A stretch of DNA of 64,000 nt from contig CANRHU010000007.1 in NCBI GenBank assembly GCA_947630485.1, positions 1 through 64,000 on the forward strand, given 5' to 3'. Both the position numbers and the translations under genes were made by a program. Below, piece by piece: positions 49,700 to 58,709 of the stretch. Position 1 is the first letter of the stretch; each line of letters begins with the position of its first letter. A model generated the notes under the pieces. That model searched no databases. It worked only from the letters and a program-made list of their open reading frames with translations, and had not been told where the DNA came from. Source of the DNA: an uncultured Lachnospiraceae bacterium (lineage in GTDB: Bacteria > Bacillota > Clostridia > Lachnospirales > Lachnospiraceae).

Positions 49700-52600
49700 T
49701 TATCCGTTTAACAGGGCCTCGAATTCCTCCGGCGTCATCAGCACCTTCCTCGGCTTGGTGCCTTCGCCCTCGCCCACGACGCCGGCCTCCGCCAGCTGAT
49801 CCATGATCCGCGCCGCACGGTTGAAGCCGATCTTGTACATCCGCTGCAGCATACCGACGGTCGCCTTGTCCTTCTCGATAATGAAACGGCCCGCCTGGGC
49901 AAAATACTCGTCCCTATCGTTTTTTCCGTCAGAACCGCCGTCCGCTGCCGGAGCGGCGATCTGATTTTCAATCTCCGCGCTGTACGCCGTTCCCATATCC
50001 TGGCTCTTTAAGAAATCAACCACCTTCGACACCTCGGAATCGGATACCAGAGCGCCCTGCACGCGCTGGGGCTTGGGCATTCCTGCCGGATAGAAAAGCA
50101 TATCGCCCTTTCCGAGCAGCTTTTCCGCCCCGACCATGTCGAGGATCGTCCTGGAATCCACGCCGGACGATACGGCGAACGCGATTCTCGACGGCACGTT
50201 GGCCTTGATCAGGCCCGTAATGACGTTGACTGACGGCCTCTGGGTCGCGATAACCAGATGAATGCCGGCCGCGCGGGCCAGCTGGGCCAGACGGCAGATG
50301 GAATCCTCCACCTCGCCCGGCGCCACCATCATCAGATCCGCCAGCTCGTCGATAATGATGACGATCTGCGGCAGCTTCGCCGGCTTGTTCTCATCCTCAA
50401 TATCCTCAATCGCCTCTACCTTTGCGTTATATCCCTTTAAATCGCGGACGCCGGTCGCCGCAAATTTCTTATAGCGGTCGTCCATCTCCGCCACCGCCCA
50501 GTTCAGGGCCCCGGACGCCTTCTTCGGGTCGGTCACCACCGGAATCAGCAGATGAGGAATTCCGTTGTAGGAGCTTAATTCCACCACCTTCGGATCCACC
50601 ATGATCAGCTTCACATCCTCCGGATCCGCCTTATAAATAATACTCATAATCAGCGTATTAATGCAAACCGATTTGCCGGAGCCGGTGGAACCGGCGATCA
50701 GCAGATGGGGCATCTTGGCGATATCCGTGACGACCACCTGTCCGCCGATGTCCTTGCCTACCGCGAACGTCAGCTTCGACTGGCTCTTTTTAAACTCCTC
50801 CGACTCCAGAAGCTCCCGCAGATAAACCGCATTTTTCTCCTTATTCGGCACCTCGATGCCCACGGCGGATTTGCCGGGAATCGGCGCCTCGATGCGGATG
50901 TCGGCCGCCGCCAGGCTCAGCTTGATATCGTCGGCCAGGCCCACGATCCGGCTGACCTTGACGCCCTGCTCCGGATGGAGCTCATAACGGGTCACGGACG
51001 GGCCGCAGCTGACGTTGGTCACCGTCACGCCCACGCCGAAATCCCGCAGCGTCTGCTGCAGCTTGATCGCCGTCTCCCGGTACTCCTTATCCGACTGGGA
51101 CGAACCGCTGCCCGTTCCCCGGTTTAAGAGACTGAGAGGCGGAAATACATATTCCTTCTTCACAACCGGCTTCGGCGCAGACGCGGAACCCTCCCGCGCT
51201 GCCCCGCGCTCCGCCGTCTGCGCGGCCTGCGCTCCGCCGCGCATCGCCGTCTGTGCGGTCTGCGCTCCGCCGCCGCGGGCTGCCGACTGCGCTCCGCCTG
51301 CGCGGCCCAGCGAGCGGGCCGCCTCCGCGTCCGCTCCGGCGAATCTCTCCTCGCGCGCCTCCTGCCGGCGGCTCTCCAGCTTCTTCTGCAGCGCCTCCGT
51401 ATCGCTCTCGATAATCTTTCCTGTGGAGGTGACCACCCGCCTGCTGCCCTCTTCCATCGTCAGGCTGCCGTCCACGACCTCCATCTCCCCCAGCGTCCGC
51501 TGATCGCGCGGCGCCCGAAGCATGTCTTCCTGATCTTCCGTGCCGATCTCTTCCCATTCTGCCGAATCCAGTGAATCCAGCCGTCCGGCCTGCGGCAAAC
51601 CGCCCGCCGCTCTGTCCGGCGCCGCGGGCCATGCCTCTTTCTCCCCGTCAATAACGTCCTCCGCGCTCTCCGCCGCGGAAAATTCCATGCCGGACACAGC
51701 CCCCGCTGGCACCGCATCCGTATCAAACGGCACCGTATCGTCGTCCGGATCCACATAGACCGGCGGACGCGTGATATTGCCGGTAAATACGTCCGCACGG
51801 CTGCCGTCCCTTCGCTCCCGGTTCTTATAGGCGTCAGGCAAAAGCTCATCCATAAAGCCCTGATTGCCGATCTCCGGATCGAATTCCCGCATACCGCCGT
51901 GATCGACGCGGCGCGGTCCTCTCCCCGCACTCTCACCGGCAGTCTTCGCGCCTCTGCCGTAACTTCCTTCCGGCCCGTACGTTTCTCTCCGTATATAAGC
52001 ATTCATGTCGGCGTCGCCGGCCGCGGATGATTCCGCCGCCGCATACTCCGGCTCCTCCCAGCCTTCGTCCTCAGACGGCACGGCCTCGTCCCAGGCGTCC
52101 TTTCCGTCCGGTCCTGATTTCTCCCACGCCTTCCTTCCGTCTGTCTGCGGTTCTTCCCGGGCGTCCTCCCCGTCCAAAGCGTCTTTTGCATACCCGCGGG
52201 AAGGCTCCTCCAGCTTCGTGGAATTCAGATTCACGCCGCGCACCTTCTGTTCTTCCCGCAGCCGCCTGCGCTCTTCCTTCTTCTCCTCCCGGACCACTCT
52301 CCTGCGGTCCGCGTCCTCCTTCGCATACTGATATGCGCGGTCTCCGCCGCGTTTCACTACGGAAACCACGGACTTCTCCGTGATGCAGACGCCGCAGATG
52401 ACGAGCAGCGCAATCAGCACGAGATAGGCGCCGATCGTCCCCAGCACGGAGCCGATGCCCATCACCAGGATACCGCCCAGCGCGCCGCCGCCCATGCCGC
52501 TCGCCGCGCTGCGCGCATAGATCTCCCCGAGCTTCTGCCCTTTCACGTATCCGCCCCCGAAAACCAGCTCAGCCAGACCGCACAGGACAGGCACGCCCAC

Positions 52601-52939
52601 AACCACGGCGATCAGTTTTACGCGCGCCAGGACGCTTCCCCGGTTCGCGAGCACAAAGCATGTCCCCACGAACAGCAGAATCGGCGCGCCAAACCCGATC
52701 ATGCCAAACACGCCCAGCTGCACGGAGCGCAGAATCTCCCCAAGGCTTCCGCAAAGCCGGAAATTGCTCAGAAACAGAAGCACCGCCGCCGCAAACGCCG
52801 CAAGTATGGATATCTCCTCCGGAAGGAAGCTGTCTTCCGGCTCCGGTTCCGGCGCTCTGCGCCCGCCGGACTTCGCCTTCGTCTGCGCCGTCTTCTTCCC
52901 GCCGCCTGTATTCTTTTTTCGATTCGTCTTTTCCGCCAC
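49700..52939 (-). CDS. ftsK: FtsK/SpoIIIE DNA translocase
   Basis: TM N-terminus, long disordered linker, [58 protein letters not shown]-terminal gamma domain. Confidence 0.97.
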   Translation of the reverse strand: MAEKTNRKKNTGGGKKTAQTKAKSGGRRAPEPEPEDSFLPEEISILAAFAAAVLLFLSNFRLCGSLGEILRSVQLGVFGMIGFGAPILLFVGTCFVLANRGSVLARVKLIAVVVGVPVLCGLAELVFGGGYVKGQKLGEIYARSAASGMGGGALGGILVMGIGSVLGTIGAYLVLIALLVICGVCITEKSVVSVVKRGGDRAYQYAKEDADRRRVVREEKKEERRRLREEQKVRGVNLNSTKLEEPSRGYAKDALDGEDAREEPQTDGRKAWEKSGPDGKDAWDEAVPSEDEGWEEPEYAAAESSAAGDADMNAYIRRETYGPEGSYGRGAKTAGESAGRGPRRVDHGGMREFDPEIGNQGFMDELLPDAYKNRERRDGSRADVFTGNITRPPVYVDPDDDTVPFDTDAVPAGAVSGMEFSAAESAEDVIDGEKEAWPAAPDRAAGGLPQAGRLDSLDSAEWEEIGTEDQEDMLRAPRDQRTLGEMEVVDGSLTMEEGSRRVVTSTGKIIESDTEALQKKLESRRQEAREERFAGADAEAARSLGRAGGAQSAARGGGAQTAQTAMRGGAQAAQTAERGAAREGSASAPKPVVKKEYVFPPLSLLNRGTGSGSSQSDKEYRETAIKLQQTLRDFGVGVTVTNVSCGPSVTRYELHPEQGVKVSRIVGLADDIKLSLAAADIRIEAPIPGKSAVGIEVPNKEKNAVYLRELLESEEFKKSQSKLTFAVGKDIGGQVVVTDIAKMPHLLIAGSTGSGKSVCINTLIMSIIYKADPEDVKLIMVDPKVVELSSYNGIPHLLIPVVTDPKKASGALNWAVAEMDDRYKKFAATGVRDLKGYNAKVEAIEDIEDENKPAKLPQIVIIIDELADLMMVAPGEVEDSICRLAQLARAAGIHLVIATQRPSVNVITGLIKANVPSRIAFAVSSGVDSRTILDMVGAEKLLGKGDMLFYPAGMPKPQRVQGALVSDSEVSKVVDFLKSQDMGTAYSAEIENQIAAPAADGGSDGKNDRDEYFAQAGRFIIEKDKATVGMLQRMYKIGFNRAARIMDQLAEAGVVGEGEGTKPRKVLMTPEEFEALLNG

Positions 52940-53066
52940 GTTCCGTCTGCCTCCTTACCATTACCCGTCGAAGTATAGTATACAAAAGATGGAAGAAAAT
53001 TGCAAGCGCAACCCGCCTGCGGACGCTTCCTGGCACTCCGATGGTTCCGGCATGAAAAACGCCGTC

Positions 53067-53090
53067 AAAAAAAGCGGCGGAAACCGCCGC
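53067..53090 (-). terminator. Terminator downstream of the ClpP-like gene
   Basis: Minus strand GCGGCGG-TTT-CCGCCGC-TTTTTTT. Confidence 0.85.
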
Positions 53091-53098
53091 ATATTTTC

Positions 53099-53144
53099 TA
53101 TTTCCATGCAAACAGAACGCCAGTGACGCTCCGTTTGTATTTCC
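53099..53144 (+). repeat. Dispersed stem-loop repeat, copy B
   Basis: tatttccatgcaaacagaacgccagtgacgctccgtttgtatttcc. Confidence 0.75.
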
Positions 53145-53160
53145 GTCCTCCGACATCCTT

Positions 53161-53889
53161 TCAGCGGCCCGCGCCGCGCTCCCCGATCATCCGGTGCAGC
53201 TTCGCGAGCGCCTCCCGGATGCCGCCGACTTCATTGATGAGCCCCTGCTCCACTGCCTCCCGGCCCACCAGGACGGTTCCCAGATCCCGCGTCAGCATCT
53301 TTGTATTTAACATCAGGCTCTTCACCTGGTCATAGCCGATGGCGGAGTGTTCCGTGATAAAGCTCAGAATCCGGTCCTGAATCATCTCGAAGTACTCATA
53401 GGTCTGGGCCGCGCCGATGACCATGCCGCTCATGCGCACCGGATGAATCATCATGGTTCCCGTAGGTACAATGAACGAATAATCCGTGGACACCGCGAGC
53501 GGCACGCCGATGGAATGACTCCCGCCGAGAACCAGGGAGACTGTCGGAACGCTCAGGGAAGCGATCATCTCCGCGATCGCGAGCCCCGCGTCCACGTCGC
53601 CGCCCGACGTGTTCAAAAGAACCAGAAGCCCCTCCACTTCCTCATTGTCCTCAATCGCCGCCAGGCTCGGCAGCACATGATCGTATTTGGTCGTTTTGCT
53701 GCTGCCCGGCGAATTCTCATGTCCCTCCACCTCGCCAATGATCGACAGCAGATGGATTTTCTGCCTGCGGCCCCCGCCCTCCAGCGTCATCTGGCCGTAT
53801 TCCTCCAGCTTTTCATACTCCTCAAGCTTTTCGTCTTCCTTCTGCCCGGTCTCCTTCTCCGTCTTCTTCGCTTCCTGATTTTCCTTCAT
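53161..53889 (-). CDS. tepA: ClpP-like serine protease (TepA family)
   Basis: LVLLNTSGGDVDAGLAIAEMIASL; LGGSHSIGVPLAVS; MIHPVRMSG; adjacent to ftsK. Confidence 0.85.
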   Translation of the reverse strand: MKENQEAKKTEKETGQKEDEKLEEYEKLEEYGQMTLEGGGRRQKIHLLSIIGEVEGHENSPGSSKTTKYDHVLPSLAAIEDNEEVEGLLVLLNTSGGDVDAGLAIAEMIASLSVPTVSLVLGGSHSIGVPLAVSTDYSFIVPTGTMMIHPVRMSGMVIGAAQTYEYFEMIQDRILSFITEHSAIGYDQVKSLMLNTKMLTRDLGTVLVGREAVEQGLINEVGGIREALAKLHRMIGERGAGR

Positions 53890-54101
53890 AGCCGCACCTC
53901 TGCAAATGATAGTCGTCTCCTATAGTTTGCCATACAGCCATGAAAATATGCAGGACGCCCTCGGGCAGCTTCCAAATAAAACAGTATCGGAACAAATACT
54001 GACAAAGGGCAGCAGACAACCAGGGGGGCAGCTTGCGGGACCGTTCTCAATTGATCATCTGTCATTGACCTTTCTGCCTTAGGAAACACAAGAGATGAAA
54101 C

Positions 54102-55496
54102 TTAATCCATACCATATGTATAAAGAATCTGCACCCCGTCGATCATTTCCGTATCCATGGCCAGGAGCGCCTGCGCGTCCCCCTCCGGCGAGGTTATGCC
54201 AATCCCTATGCTGTAACCCTGCCGAATGTAGTCGTTAAACGGGATATGCGATACCGTCTCTGTTTTCTTTCCCGGAACCAGTTCGCACAGATTCAGGTCT
54301 ACCTGTTCCCAGTACATCATTTTCCCCTGACGGTCATAAACATACATGGTCACCGGCCAGTCCCAGTAGATCGGCGCCAGGCCGACATTGCCCCAGGTCA
54401 GGGTAACCGCCAGATTCTCGTCGGCAAACGAGTATTCTGTCTTAAGGTTCGAAACATAATACCGGTACCCCATAGACTCCCGCAAAGACCGCGCGGCCTC
54501 TCCGTCCTTCAGTTCCCCGGTCGGACACCCCGGCCCCAGGAACGTCATATGCGCGCTCGTGACACAATCGTTCATCACCGAAAACCAGCGTCCGAACAGA
54601 TCCTCATCGGAAATGCTTCCGCCGATCTCTCCGCCTACAGGAGCGATTTCCCAGAACTTCTCAACCGGCTTGAACACAAGCGGATCGCCGTCCGTCTCAT
54701 AGCTTCCCCCGGACCTCGTCCATTCAAGCCATTCCTCCGTATCATTCCAGTCGCCGGTCATATCGTTATAAATTCCCAGACCTCCCTCGACCGCGATCTC
54801 GTAATTCCGGCGGGTAAGAAGCTTTGCGTTGAGGAAATTGTCCGAATAATCGAGAATATATTCATTGCAGATATCCGCGTCCGGCAGCGGCGGCACGCCC
54901 TGCGAAACATTCGTATGCCATTCTCCCCAATGTCCGAGGCTCCCCAGCTCCACATACGCTACAAAACCGTCTTGATTGCAGTAATTCGCCAGGGCCCGGA
55001 TCGCGGCGGCATGGCGTTCACGGAAATATTTGTTCGCGTAGTTGGGACAGTATCCTTTTCCGTAATCGCAGTCATAATACGCGCCGTCTCTCGTGGCCGC
55101 GTAGAGCCACGCAGGGATATCCATATGGACTTCGTCCCCAGGATTGTCGCATACGAACCGCAGCACGGCGTTTTTATGCTCTGCCTTCCAGCGCTGAATG
55201 TGATACCTTTCCTCAAGGGCCTCGATGTCGTAGAAATCCTGTTCGGGTTCCCACTCGGACCACTTCAACCGAATAAAGACAAGCCGGCTGTCCTCACACT
55301 CCTCCTCATTACTCCCCCAGGGGGCGTAGCCGGTCAGGGGGTTATCAAGAGCGATATCGGAACTCTCCAGATCCACCGAAATGTTTAAGCCGTACCGGTA
55401 GGGTATCATCGCCAGCAAAAGCATTATGATCACGATTCCCAGGGCGAGAATCAAAATATACGGAATAATCGACTCGCGTTTTCTTTTTTTACCCAT
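54102..55496 (-). CDS. Membrane-anchored DUF4832-like (putative glycoside hydrolase fold) protein
   Basis: N-terminal TM; DNPLTGYAPWG...FVAYVELGSLGHWGEWHTN; C-terminal beta-rich domain. Start overlaps the upstream stop. Confidence 0.7.
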   Translation of the reverse strand: MGKKRKRESIIPYILILALGIVIIMLLLAMIPYRYGLNISVDLESSDIALDNPLTGYAPWGSNEEECEDSRLVFIRLKWSEWEPEQDFYDIEALEERYHIQRWKAEHKNAVLRFVCDNPGDEVHMDIPAWLYAATRDGAYYDCDYGKGYCPNYANKYFRERHAAAIRALANYCNQDGFVAYVELGSLGHWGEWHTNVSQGVPPLPDADICNEYILDYSDNFLNAKLLTRRNYEIAVEGGLGIYNDMTGDWNDTEEWLEWTRSGGSYETDGDPLVFKPVEKFWEIAPVGGEIGGSISDEDLFGRWFSVMNDCVTSAHMTFLGPGCPTGELKDGEAARSLRESMGYRYYVSNLKTEYSFADENLAVTLTWGNVGLAPIYWDWPVTMYVYDRQGKMMYWEQVDLNLCELVPGKKTETVSHIPFNDYIRQGYSIGIGITSPEGDAQALLAMDTEMIDGVQILYTYGMD

Positions 55497-56172
55497 GATA
55501 TTCTCCATTATACTGGATCAGCGTAGCGTCGCCGACTCCCTCAAGCGCCTCGATCTTTTCAAGAAAAGCCGCGTTATTGTCCCTGCAGAGAACCTCATAA
55601 GTGACTTCCGCCGCCCCGGAACGGATGGTTCTGGATTTAAGCTGGAATTTCATCTTGCCGAGGCAGCGCTGGATCTCGTCGCCCGTGCGTTCCCCGGTAT
55701 AGTGGGCCACAAGGATATATATGACTCCGCGTTTCCGCCGGTGGTAAAATACATGAACCACAAAAACGATCACCGGAAACGTGGCGACCGCGAGAACATA
55801 CAGCCCCGCGCCAAGCGTTATTCCGACGGAAATCGCCCAGAAGATATAAAACAGATCCATCGGATCCTTGATGGCCGTTCTGTACCGGACGATGGACAGG
55901 GCGCCGACCATACCAAGGGAGATGATCACGTTGCTGCTGATCGCGATCGTCAGAACCGCTGTCAGAACCGTCATGCCGACAAGAGTCGTCGCAAACGAAC
56001 TGGAAAACACCACTCCGCCGTAATAATGGCTGTAGACCTTGTAGATCAGCATCCCCAAAAGGACTGCCAGCAGCATTGCGATGACCGCCGAGACCACAAA
56101 GTCCGCCGTAATGCCCTGCCCTGTGAGGAATTCCTCAAGTACAGACTTCTTAAAGTAATCGTTAATCTTCAT
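55489..56172 (-). CDS. DUF4956 membrane protein
   Basis: Several TMs and VIISLGMVGALSIVRYRTAIKDPMDLFYIFWAISVGI signature. Confidence 0.9.
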   Translation of the reverse strand: MKINDYFKKSVLEEFLTGQGITADFVVSAVIAMLLAVLLGMLIYKVYSHYYGGVVFSSSFATTLVGMTVLTAVLTIAISSNVIISLGMVGALSIVRYRTAIKDPMDLFYIFWAISVGITLGAGLYVLAVATFPVIVFVVHVFYHRRKRGVIYILVAHYTGERTGDEIQRCLGKMKFQLKSRTIRSGAAEVTYEVLCRDNNAAFLEKIEALEGVGDATLIQYNGEYHG

Positions 56173-56945
56173 ATCCTGTTCCTCCAGTTTGATTTTATAA
56201 TCCCGGCCAGCGGATCGGTCAGATGGTACGCCCGTTCATAACAAAGCGTATATTTACTGACCGCGGTGAATTCATGACCGTTCAGCGGCAGAAGTTTATG
56301 TATGTGGGCCGGCAGAAACTCGGTAAACTTGACTTCCAGGACAAGCTTTCCTGGCTCCAGCGCCTCGAGCGTCGGCAAAGACGCGTCGAATATGTCAAAG
56401 CCGCCCACGGCCGCCCGGACATTGCTGTCAAACGTGATCCGGACATCCCCCTCATTATAAATGAACGGTTCCCGGTCATAATCTACAATGACCTTGGGCC
56501 GCATCAGCTTCGCCCTGCAGTCAAAATAGAACTCGCGGCAAAGAGGCGCGGAATGATGCAGCAGAAAGTCAATCTGCCCGTTGATCACATCATAGGTTTC
56601 CCGGCGGGTTATCGACGCGGAATCTTTGTGAATGTAGTTTCCCCGTTTCATTTTCCGCTCCAGCTTGATCGATGAATCCGAACATTCGTAGCAGCGGATC
56701 CGCCATTTGCTGCGCTCCTCGACCCCCATCATCTTCTCATTGTAGGAAGAGTCCCAGACATCGTCAAAATACAGGCTCCTGATCATATATTTTCCGTCCT
56801 TCGCGTGCGGGTCATGGGACATGACGCTGGAAAGACGTCCTTTCAGCAGATACGCCTCCGGTTCGGAGATCAGGTACTTCCATTCGTTCCGAAATTTCAG
56901 GCGGGGCTGCGCACCGGCAATTCTCTCACTTTCCATCGCGATCAC
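56169..56945 (-). CDS. VTC-type polyphosphate polymerase domain protein
   Basis: RNEWKYLI, MIRSLYFDD, SKWRIRCYECSDSSIKLERKMK, VIVDYDREPF, VRITFDSNVRAA, LVLEVKF, SKYTLCYER. Confidence 0.92.
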   Translation of the reverse strand: MIAMESERIAGAQPRLKFRNEWKYLISEPEAYLLKGRLSSVMSHDPHAKDGKYMIRSLYFDDVWDSSYNEKMMGVEERSKWRIRCYECSDSSIKLERKMKRGNYIHKDSASITRRETYDVINGQIDFLLHHSAPLCREFYFDCRAKLMRPKVIVDYDREPFIYNEGDVRITFDSNVRAAVGGFDIFDASLPTLEALEPGKLVLEVKFTEFLPAHIHKLLPLNGHEFTAVSKYTLCYERAYHLTDPLAGIIKSNWRNRI

Positions 56946-58696
56946 TCCTCATAATACTCGTTGACTGCAAGCGTACCGTCCTCCAGGACATAGAAGCACA
57001 GCGTTCCGAAGACCGTCTGATCCGTCTCCGTGATATAGTACTGACTGGCTTCCTGCGAATATCCGTTTCCATCGTCCGCGCTGACGTAAAGAAAATACTG
57101 TCCCGCAGGAAGCATAGCCCGGCTGTACTCCGTACTTTCATATCCGGAACGGCTGAATATGCACGTTTCAAAATTCGGAGTCTCCGCCAGTTTAACGGTA
57201 TACACCGGGCTTCCTCCGTAGAGATAGGCTTCCTCCCAGCCAAACGTGATCCGGCCGTCCTTTGTCTCCGGCTCCAGAATATTAAACGGCCACGGCTCTG
57301 AAAGGCTTCTCTTAAAAGCTTCGTAGTTGCTCTCCACCTCGGCGGTCAGCGCTTCCGTAAGAATATCAAAGCTTGACGCGGATACCCGCTCGTAGACCGA
57401 GTCCGGCCTGCTGAAAACGATATCTTTGATCAGGCCTCTGTATGCCTCCGCTTTTTCAGAGATCGCCTCATCGGTCAGGTAGCTTTCCCGCATGTCGTCT
57501 ACAGCCGCGGAAAGCGCATTGCGGCATGTATCGTCTTTGAGCATCCGTTCATACAGCCGCCCGCTGATAAAGGTGAAGATCCCGTGGTTCCAGGCCGCGC
57601 TCCAATTCCCGTCCCGCAGCTTTTCATAGGTTTCGGGCAGCAGTTTGTCGTTGTCCCAGCTTATGAAATAGAACCGGTCGTCCCCCTGGGGGCTGTAAAG
57701 ATAGTAATTGCCGGTCTCAATGTCCCGATTGCCCATCAGAATATGAAACGCCATCCAGTAGTAGAGATTATCTCTGTCAAAATATTTTCTGACCGTGTCC
57801 GCGATCGGAATCGTCTCGTCGTCAATCGCCGCAAGCATATTTAAAAGCTTCGTATGATCCACATCGCCCTTTATCTCAAGCAGCTCCTCAAACGCCTTCT
57901 GATCAAACTCCACGGAAGTCGCCGGCATCAGAATATCGGAATGCGGCCGCCAGTCGAAATTTTCCGCTTTGTAAAGATTTCCCCCGGCATCCAGCTCCCG
58001 GTTTCGGAAGTACTTCTTATTGATCGGCTCCACTGCCGTGTAGAGCCCGTAATCGACGAACAGGCCGTCCTCTCCCTCAGACCGGTCCTTAACGTAAAGA
58101 TGTACGAACCATGTCCTGGCGCTGAACATTTCCGGAATATCCGCCATCAGGTCATAGGCGAGCTTATTGCGGTAGCGCAGCGGATCGGCAAAATGCTTGT
58201 TCAGAGCCACGACCTTCATATTTTCCCAGTTTCCCCTGCCGCTTTTAATCTCAATCCGGTAGCTCTTCTGGGGGTGCTCCGACGCACCCTTCCCCCGCAG
58301 ACGGACCGTTGCGTTCGCCGTCAGTTCCCCGTAACCGAACTCCCCGGCAAGCGGCCCCACTTCATCTCCGACCTGCAGAAGCGCGTCGCAGCTGTACGGC
58401 TCAATTCCGCGGTCTTCATACCAGCTGACCGGATGCGCGTTTACCTCCTCCCAGGTATGGGCGGCGTTTTCCGCGGCCGATCCCTTGCCGACCGTCAGGT
58501 ACATGGTGACGATCCCTCCGGCGCCGTCGTAAATGGAATCCGAATCGCGGAATTCATAACCGCCGACAGGCTCCTTTTCATAAGTCTCATCCGGCTTCAA
58601 AAGCAGAGGCGCTTCCGGGATCTCACTGCATCCGGCAAGTCCGAGCACCGCCAGCACGATAAGCGCCGCCCGGAGCGCAGAGAAAACTCTTTTCAT
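56942..58696 (-). CDS. CotH-kinase family lipoprotein
   Basis: Lipobox VLGLAGC; NATVRLRGKGASEHPQKSYRIEIK; MGNRDIETGNYYLYSPQGDDRFYFISWDNDK. Confidence 0.92.
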   Translation of the reverse strand: MKRVFSALRAALIVLAVLGLAGCSEIPEAPLLLKPDETYEKEPVGGYEFRDSDSIYDGAGGIVTMYLTVGKGSAAENAAHTWEEVNAHPVSWYEDRGIEPYSCDALLQVGDEVGPLAGEFGYGELTANATVRLRGKGASEHPQKSYRIEIKSGRGNWENMKVVALNKHFADPLRYRNKLAYDLMADIPEMFSARTWFVHLYVKDRSEGEDGLFVDYGLYTAVEPINKKYFRNRELDAGGNLYKAENFDWRPHSDILMPATSVEFDQKAFEELLEIKGDVDHTKLLNMLAAIDDETIPIADTVRKYFDRDNLYYWMAFHILMGNRDIETGNYYLYSPQGDDRFYFISWDNDKLLPETYEKLRDGNWSAAWNHGIFTFISGRLYERMLKDDTCRNALSAAVDDMRESYLTDEAISEKAEAYRGLIKDIVFSRPDSVYERVSASSFDILTEALTAEVESNYEAFKRSLSEPWPFNILEPETKDGRITFGWEEAYLYGGSPVYTVKLAETPNFETCIFSRSGYESTEYSRAMLPAGQYFLYVSADDGNGYSQEASQYYITETDQTVFGTLCFYVLEDGTLAVNEYYEE

Positions 58697-58709
58697 GACC
58701 TCACCTCCC

